Notes under the pieces: model-generated | The model's database searches: none | Seen by the model: the letters and a program-made list of their open reading frames with translations, nothing else | What the model was told of the DNA's origin: nothing | Source: Clostridium sp. CAG:221 | GTDB taxonomy: Bacteria; Bacillota; Clostridia; Clostridiales; Clostridiaceae | Length of the DNA: 20,138 nucleotides | NCBI GenBank assembly: GCA_000435835.1 | Contig: FR883415.1 | Span: 1-20,138, forward strand | Direction of reading: 5' to 3' | Shown: in pieces, positions 16,180 to 20,138 of the stretch | Layout: each line of letters opens with the position of its first letter | How positions within the stretch are numbered: position 1 is the stretch's first letter | Position numbers and translations under genes: made by a program

Positions 16180-16199
16180 AATACTCTCCTTAAATATAA

Positions 16200-17090
16200 C
16201 TATTTTATTCCCTTAAATTTTATTTTTTCCACTAAAACTGAAATTGGTAATAATATCATGGATAGAATCTTATTAGGCGTATTATCAAATATATTAATAT
16301 CTTTATGAATACAGAACGCATTAAAAATAAGAATTACTTTACAGCATCTATAATACTTTTTAACTCCCTCTATATTTCTTGCTCTTTCATATCTACTTTT
16401 TAATAAAGTAAGTACTCCTTTAGGAGAATGACTCCATGCTTTTAAATAATTATTAGTTAATCCATCATCTAAATATTCCATTATATATAGAACTGTATTT
16501 TCAATTATTAAAGGTGCTATTTTATCTAGCTCATTATATACAATCTCCTCACTTAAAAACTTTTCTCCTTCATATACTGGAAATAGATTCTTTTTTAAAT
16601 ATTCTGTTTTAAAAATTAATGCCGTTTCTCCTTTTTTACCATATATATTATATAAATCACTTAGAGTTGATGATGTAATATTTTTTTGAAACTCCCCCCC
16701 CATAACTTTTCCATTCTCATATCCCTTTAATCCTACAATTCCTGTATACTCTATATTAATATCTCTTCTATCCCATATATCTAATATTTTCATAACAGCA
16801 TCATTGGGTAAGTAATCATCCGAATCTACACAATAAAATAATTCACTATTACACATTTCAACACCTTTATTATGAGCAACATGCTTTCCTGAATTTTTTT
16901 GTACATAATATGTAATTTTTATTTTATTATCTAATATAAAGTTTCTAATAATATTTTTAGTATTATCTGTAGACCCATCGTCGACAATTATCCATTCAAA
17001 AGACTTGTTTGTTTGTTCAATCAAGCTCTCATATAAACGCTTTAAATATTTTTCTCTATTATAAGTAGGCGTAAAGATAGTTAATCTCAT
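16200..17090 (-). CDS. GT2 glycosyltransferase
   Basis: Family 2 transferase of 296 residues. It shows TIFTPTYNREKYL at residues 4-16, IIVDDGSTDNT (DDGS at 37-40), GKHVAHNKGV (68-77), which is typical of the capsule-associated subgroup, and CVDSDDYLP (DSDD at 89-92) for metal and nucleotide-sugar binding. FLSEEIVYNEL further on resembles the catalytic-base region of these enzymes. The ATG follows GGAGGG with a normal gap. Only five bases separate it from the upstream Wzy gene, so they are co-transcribed and probably translationally linked. The sugar specificity is unknown. Confidence 0.9.
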   Translation of the reverse strand: MRLTIFTPTYNREKYLKRLYESLIEQTNKSFEWIIVDDGSTDNTKNIIRNFILDNKIKITYYVQKNSGKHVAHNKGVEMCNSELFYCVDSDDYLPNDAVMKILDIWDRRDINIEYTGIVGLKGYENGKVMGGEFQKNITSSTLSDLYNIYGKKGETALIFKTEYLKKNLFPVYEGEKFLSEEIVYNELDKIAPLIIENTVLYIMEYLDDGLTNNYLKAWSHSPKGVLTLLKSRYERARNIEGVKKYYRCCKVILIFNAFCIHKDINIFDNTPNKILSMILLPISVLVEKIKFKGIK

Positions 17091-17095
17091 TAATT

Positions 17096-18217
17096 CTACC
17101 CTCCATTTCTATCTTTATTATTAATTGAAAAAAATTTATTTTCTATAAATATTACACCTGATAAAAATATCAGAGATAAATTCATAAATATATTAGGAAT
17201 ATATCCTTCTGTTATTCCATAAATTGAGAATAAGATTATCATCAATAATTCTTTATCCATATTATGTACTATAAACTTTTTTATAATTTTGTAATATCCA
17301 AAAATATACAACCCAAATATTATTATTCCGTAATTTATTATAAGTACAACATATCCATTATCTAATAAATTCTTATCACCTGAAAGACTTCGTCCAAATC
17401 CATTCCATTTATAATTTTGCAAAAAATAACTTGAGTAGTATATCCTCCCAGATAATAACCTATCTAGATTCTTTATAATATTAAACTTATCATATCCAAG
17501 CGAAGTTAAAATTGTGAATAAAACACATAATGGAATAACCATTTTACATATACTATAGAATATTTTCTTACTTATTAATTTTCTCTTTAGAAGTGCTGTA
17601 ATTAATACCGCTAATATAATAGCAAATAATCCTGTTCTGCTAACTGAAAAACTATATATTATCCAATTAATAACTAAAATACTTATATAACAAATTACAT
17701 TTAATTTTTCATAAAAAATATATATAAACAATATTATTAAAATGAATAAATTAGTATGTAAAAGATTTGGGTGCTCATATCCTAATCCATACCTACTTAC
17801 TATCCCAACACCATCTCTCCAATGATTTATAGTCACATTCTCTATAATTCCACTTAATGAAAGTGTTATTAAAGCAGTAAATATAAAACTTCTAATTATA
17901 AATGCTAAATATAATACCCTTCTATATGGAATCTTTTTTAATCCTATTATAGTTATAATTGTTAATAGAACTCCCTCTCTACCAGAACTTAAGCAACTCA
18001 TTATTCCTATTGCTATTAATACAATACATATTATTATTTCTTTTTTAGTGTATTTAGTAATAACTAGTTTTATTAACAACATTATAAATGCTATTATTGT
18101 AATTAATTGTAATATTTTACTATTTGCACCTAATCCCATTCCTTTTCCTATTGTTAATAAAGCAAAAAATATATAATACAACCATTCACCTAATGTAAAT
18201 GAATACTTATACTTCAT
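17096..18217 (-). CDS. wzy: Wzy-type polysaccharide polymerase, upstream copy
   Basis: Membrane polymerase expected to link repeat units made by the adjacent transferases. The start is ATG 18217 (373 residues, MKYKYSFTLGEW) because GGAG lies six bases upstream; an ATG four codons earlier has no such site. The protein has about ten or more membrane segments and the landmarks GLGYEHPNLLHTN, SVSRTGLF, RLLSGRIYY and LLDNGYVVL, which align with those of the Wzy at 11449-12585, so the two are distant homologues. It overlaps the GT32 stop by 11 bases, indicating translational coupling. Two polymerase genes in one cluster is unusual and implies two polymers or a relic. Confidence 0.85.
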   Translation of the reverse strand: MKYKYSFTLGEWLYYIFFALLTIGKGMGLGANSKILQLITIIAFIMLLIKLVITKYTKKEIIICIVLIAIGIMSCLSSGREGVLLTIITIIGLKKIPYRRVLYLAFIIRSFIFTALITLSLSGIIENVTINHWRDGVGIVSRYGLGYEHPNLLHTNLFILIILFIYIFYEKLNVICYISILVINWIIYSFSVSRTGLFAIILAVLITALLKRKLISKKIFYSICKMVIPLCVLFTILTSLGYDKFNIIKNLDRLLSGRIYYSSYFLQNYKWNGFGRSLSGDKNLLDNGYVVLIINYGIIIFGLYIFGYYKIIKKFIVHNMDKELLMIILFSIYGITEGYIPNIFMNLSLIFLSGVIFIENKFFSINNKDRNGG

Positions 18218-18962
18218 AGATAACTCCATTCTTAATATAGTTTTTAATTTTATTATACATTCTAAATCCTATAACTGTTTTAATCATAACTATAAATTTA
18301 ATTTTTATTCTTTTAGATAGTGTGGTCCATGTTCCTTCAAACCAGTGAATAGTAACTGTATTTTTAGTAGTTCTAGGTTTTTTACTTCCAAATTTAAGTG
18401 GAGAAAAATACTCTATAGGATATATGGTAATTTCATTATTTTTTATACATTGAAAAGTATTATCTTGAATTAAACCATATTTTAAAAGTAAATTAGTAAA
18501 TATTCTTACATTAGTTATTTGATTCATTTTTCCATTATTCACAAAACTTCTATTCTCATATGTATTAAACCACTCTTCTATAATTGCATTTCCTGATTTA
18601 GCTCCAATTATAGCAGTTGAAATTAATTCATTATCTTCAAATCCTACAAATGCTTCTAATTGTAAGAATGAATCAAAATCTTTTAATACTTCTACATCAG
18701 TATCTAAATATATACCTCCATAATTTAATAATACATATAATCTGACATAGTCAGAAACAAAAGCATATTTTTTACATTCATAAGCCTCTTTAACATACTG
18801 ATTTATATTTATATCAAAATTTTTTTCATTCCATTCAATAATCTCATAACCTTTTAATGTATTCTTCCAACCATCAATACACTTTTGTGCAAGCTCCGTT
18901 TTTTCTCCATTACCAAACCAACAATAATGAATAATTTTAGGTATAGAATTATTAACTGCCAA
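18207..18962 (-). CDS. GT32-type glycosyltransferase (DXD sugar transferase)
   Basis: Capsule-type transferase of the Gly_transf_sug family (similar to Och1/mannosyltransferase-like proteins in fold). The 251-residue protein begins IPKIIHYCWFG (7-17) and contains SDYVRLYVLLNYGGIYLDTDV, given in two parts: the arginine helix SDYVRLY (70-76) and GGIYLDTDV with the DXD motif at 87-89. Near the C-terminus IHWFEGTW carries the second conserved His-Trp block. The start is TTG 18962 with AAAGGGG eight bases upstream and no nearby ATG. It lies 37 bases after the Alg13-like gene and overlaps the next gene. The sugar is unknown; related enzymes use various UDP- or GDP-sugars. Confidence 0.9.
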   Translation of the reverse strand: MAVNNSIPKIIHYCWFGNGEKTELAQKCIDGWKNTLKGYEIIEWNEKNFDININQYVKEAYECKKYAFVSDYVRLYVLLNYGGIYLDTDVEVLKDFDSFLQLEAFVGFEDNELISTAIIGAKSGNAIIEEWFNTYENRSFVNNGKMNQITNVRIFTNLLLKYGLIQDNTFQCIKNNEITIYPIEYFSPLKFGSKKPRTTKNTVTIHWFEGTWTTLSKRIKIKFIVMIKTVIGFRMYNKIKNYIKNGVIYEV

Positions 18963-18999
18963 TTCTTTAACCCCTTTCTAAACAATATAATCATTTTTA

Positions 19000-19494
19000 C
19001 TATAATCTTAGCTCACTTTCCAATAGCCCTTGAAATAACTTTATAAATTTCTCTGAACTTGATGTATTAATTCTACATTTTTGTGATAAAATACTATAAT
19101 TTATTAATACAGCTTTTATACTACTAACTTCATATACTGCTAATATCTTTTTTTCCTGCTCTAACCTTTTAGTAAATAATATTTGATGATCATCCACATG
19201 CTCATTATATTTTGGATTTCTTGGAACAACTATTGGAATTTTTCCATACTGTAGTGGATGAAAAATACTACCTGGTCCACCATGCGTAATAATAATATCA
19301 CTTTTTTTAACTAAATCATCCATTTCATCATAAGCAATCATTTCTCTATATTCAAAATTTTTAGGCTTGTATTTTGTATATCCTATTTGAGCAAATATAT
19401 TATCCTTTATAGTTCCCTCCTCTATCAATCTATCTATTTCAATAAACAGCCTATCCATACCTTGCTCATGAGTCCCAACAGTAATAAATATCAA
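19000..19494 (-). CDS. Alg13-like glycosyltransferase catalytic subunit (PssE/Cps14G type)
   Basis: Together with the Alg14-like protein encoded just upstream it forms a two-part GT28-family enzyme that usually adds the second sugar of a repeat unit, on the cytoplasmic membrane face. The protein begins IFITVGTHEQGMDRL and has SDIIITHGGPGSIFHPL, the nucleotide-sugar binding block, then PIVVPRNPKYNEHVDDHQ. I set the start at TTG 19494 (164 residues, the usual length) because longer readings add 18 residues before the conserved beta strand and would overlap the upstream gene by 58 bases. The TTG overlaps the upstream stop as TTGA, with a GGGGGG site upstream, so the two subunits are translationally coupled. 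In known pairs the sugar is galactose or glucuronate; with ugd adjacent, glucuronate is possible. Confidence 0.9.
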   Translation of the reverse strand: MIFITVGTHEQGMDRLFIEIDRLIEEGTIKDNIFAQIGYTKYKPKNFEYREMIAYDEMDDLVKKSDIIITHGGPGSIFHPLQYGKIPIVVPRNPKYNEHVDDHQILFTKRLEQEKKILAVYEVSSIKAVLINYSILSQKCRINTSSSEKFIKLFQGLLESELRL

Positions 19495-19940
19495 AATAAT
19501 CCCCCCAATAATTTTCCCTTTGGATAAAATTCTCTTTGTTCTTCCCATTGAATTATAAATAAATCTGTAATCGGATATACTACTTTTCCTGTAATTGTAG
19601 GCTTATCTATTCTATCATAGACTTCAATATACACAGTTTTTATACCGAATAACTTTCCTAAATAAAAAAATGGAATTGCCACTGCTGCTCCTGTACTTAT
19701 AATAATATCTGGCCTTTCCCTTCTTAATACTTTAAAAGCTAAAAACGTATTTTTTATTAAATTCTTTATATTTCTATTAGTAGGAAAATAGCACCAATAC
19801 TTATTTTCATTCTTCAAAATAGACCTTGAGTCTGCTTTATCAAAAGTGACCCAAAATCTATCCTGCTTTTTCCACCACGGCTCTAATTGCATTAGGTGTG
19901 TTAAATGCCCACCACTAGAAGTTACAAAACAAACCTTCAT
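19491..19940 (-). CDS. Alg14-like glycosyltransferase membrane subunit (PssD/Cps14F type)
   Basis: Partner of the Alg13-like subunit; recruits it to the membrane and contributes to acceptor binding. The 149-residue protein opens with KVCFVTSSGGHLTHLMQL, whose GGH (10-12) is the hallmark, and carries RRERPDIIISTGAAVAIPF, a conserved block before the YIEVYDR segment. Length is exactly that of the bacterial split form. The ATG follows AGGAG seven bases upstream and comes 17 bases after the ugd stop, so ugd, this gene and the next are one transcription unit. Confidence 0.92.
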   Translation of the reverse strand: MKVCFVTSSGGHLTHLMQLEPWWKKQDRFWVTFDKADSRSILKNENKYWCYFPTNRNIKNLIKNTFLAFKVLRRERPDIIISTGAAVAIPFFYLGKLFGIKTVYIEVYDRIDKPTITGKVVYPITDLFIIQWEEQREFYPKGKLLGGLF

Positions 19941-19957
19941 CTCTTCACTCCTATAAA

Positions 19958-20138
19958 TTAATCCCTATTAAATAAATCTCTAGTATAAACCTTATCTTCT
20001 ACATCAAATAAATCTTTAGCCAATCTATTAGAAACAATAACATCAGATACTTTCTTAAACTCATCTAAATCTCTAATAACTTTAGAATTAAAGAAACTTT
20101 CTTCCTTAAGCACCGGTTCATAAACTACAACTTCAATT
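19958..20138 (-). CDS. ugd: UDP-glucose 6-dehydrogenase, C-terminal part (runs off the window)
   Basis: The last 59 codons of a gene that continues past the right edge. The visible protein reads EVVVYEPVLKEESFF, then SKVIRDLDEFKKVSDVIVSNR in pieces, and ends DKVYTRDLFNRD, matching the C-terminal domain of Ugd, which oxidises UDP-glucose to UDP-glucuronate with two NAD+. Catalytic residues lie outside the window. The substrate is the product of the two galU genes. Its position at the head of the cluster suggests the polymer contains glucuronate or a derivative of it. Confidence 0.9.
   Translation of the reverse strand, partial: IEVVVYEPVLKEESFFNSKVIRDLDEFKKVSDVIVSNRLAKDLFDVEDKVYTRDLFNRD

Overview
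The window is strongly AT-rich. Its ribosome binding sites are of the AGGAGG type, and the gene families are typical of a low-GC Firmicute, most likely Clostridium sensu stricto. I cannot name the species. Nearly everything concerns the surface: nucleotide-sugar supply, a capsule or exopolysaccharide assembly cluster of Wzx/Wzy type, LytR-CpsA-Psr (LCP) ligases that attach such polymers to the wall, and one secreted cell-wall protein.

Layout. Positions 41-2387 (minus) hold galE and a UDP-GlcNAc 2-epimerase gene, separated by a cloverleaf-like small repeat. Positions 2622-3848 (plus) encode a secreted coiled-coil protein with a C-terminal 3D domain. Positions 3924-9349 are a duplicated and partly decayed block. 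Three LCP genes lie on the plus strand (the first broken, the second intact, the third intact but with altered active-site residues). They alternate with two near-identical galU genes and a third galU fragment on the minus strand. Strong hairpins lie between the convergent genes.

Positions 9446-20138 (minus) are the polysaccharide cluster. Read in its own direction it runs: ugd (partial at the window edge), an Alg14-like/Alg13-like pair, a GT32 transferase, Wzy, GT2, GT2, a broken Wzx, a Stealth-family remnant, a frameshifted GT2, a second Wzy, a 545-base gap, a second and intact Wzx, a GT14 scrap and the galU scrap. Two Wzy genes and two Wzx genes in one cluster, with truncated genes at the seam, suggest that two polysaccharide clusters were joined by recombination.

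How the genes work together. GalU, Ugd, GalE and the 2-epimerase would supply UDP-Glc, UDP-GlcA, UDP-Gal and UDP-ManNAc. The transferases build a lipid-linked repeat unit, Wzx flips it, Wzy polymerises it, and an LCP protein joins the polymer to peptidoglycan.

The most notable signal is that three genes (first LCP, one GT2, one Wzx) are each knocked out of frame exactly at a poly-A run of 8, 10 and 8 bases. A one-base length change would restore each frame. This could be phase variation, transcriptional slippage, decay or sequencing error. No tRNA, rRNA, CRISPR array or intact insertion sequence was seen.
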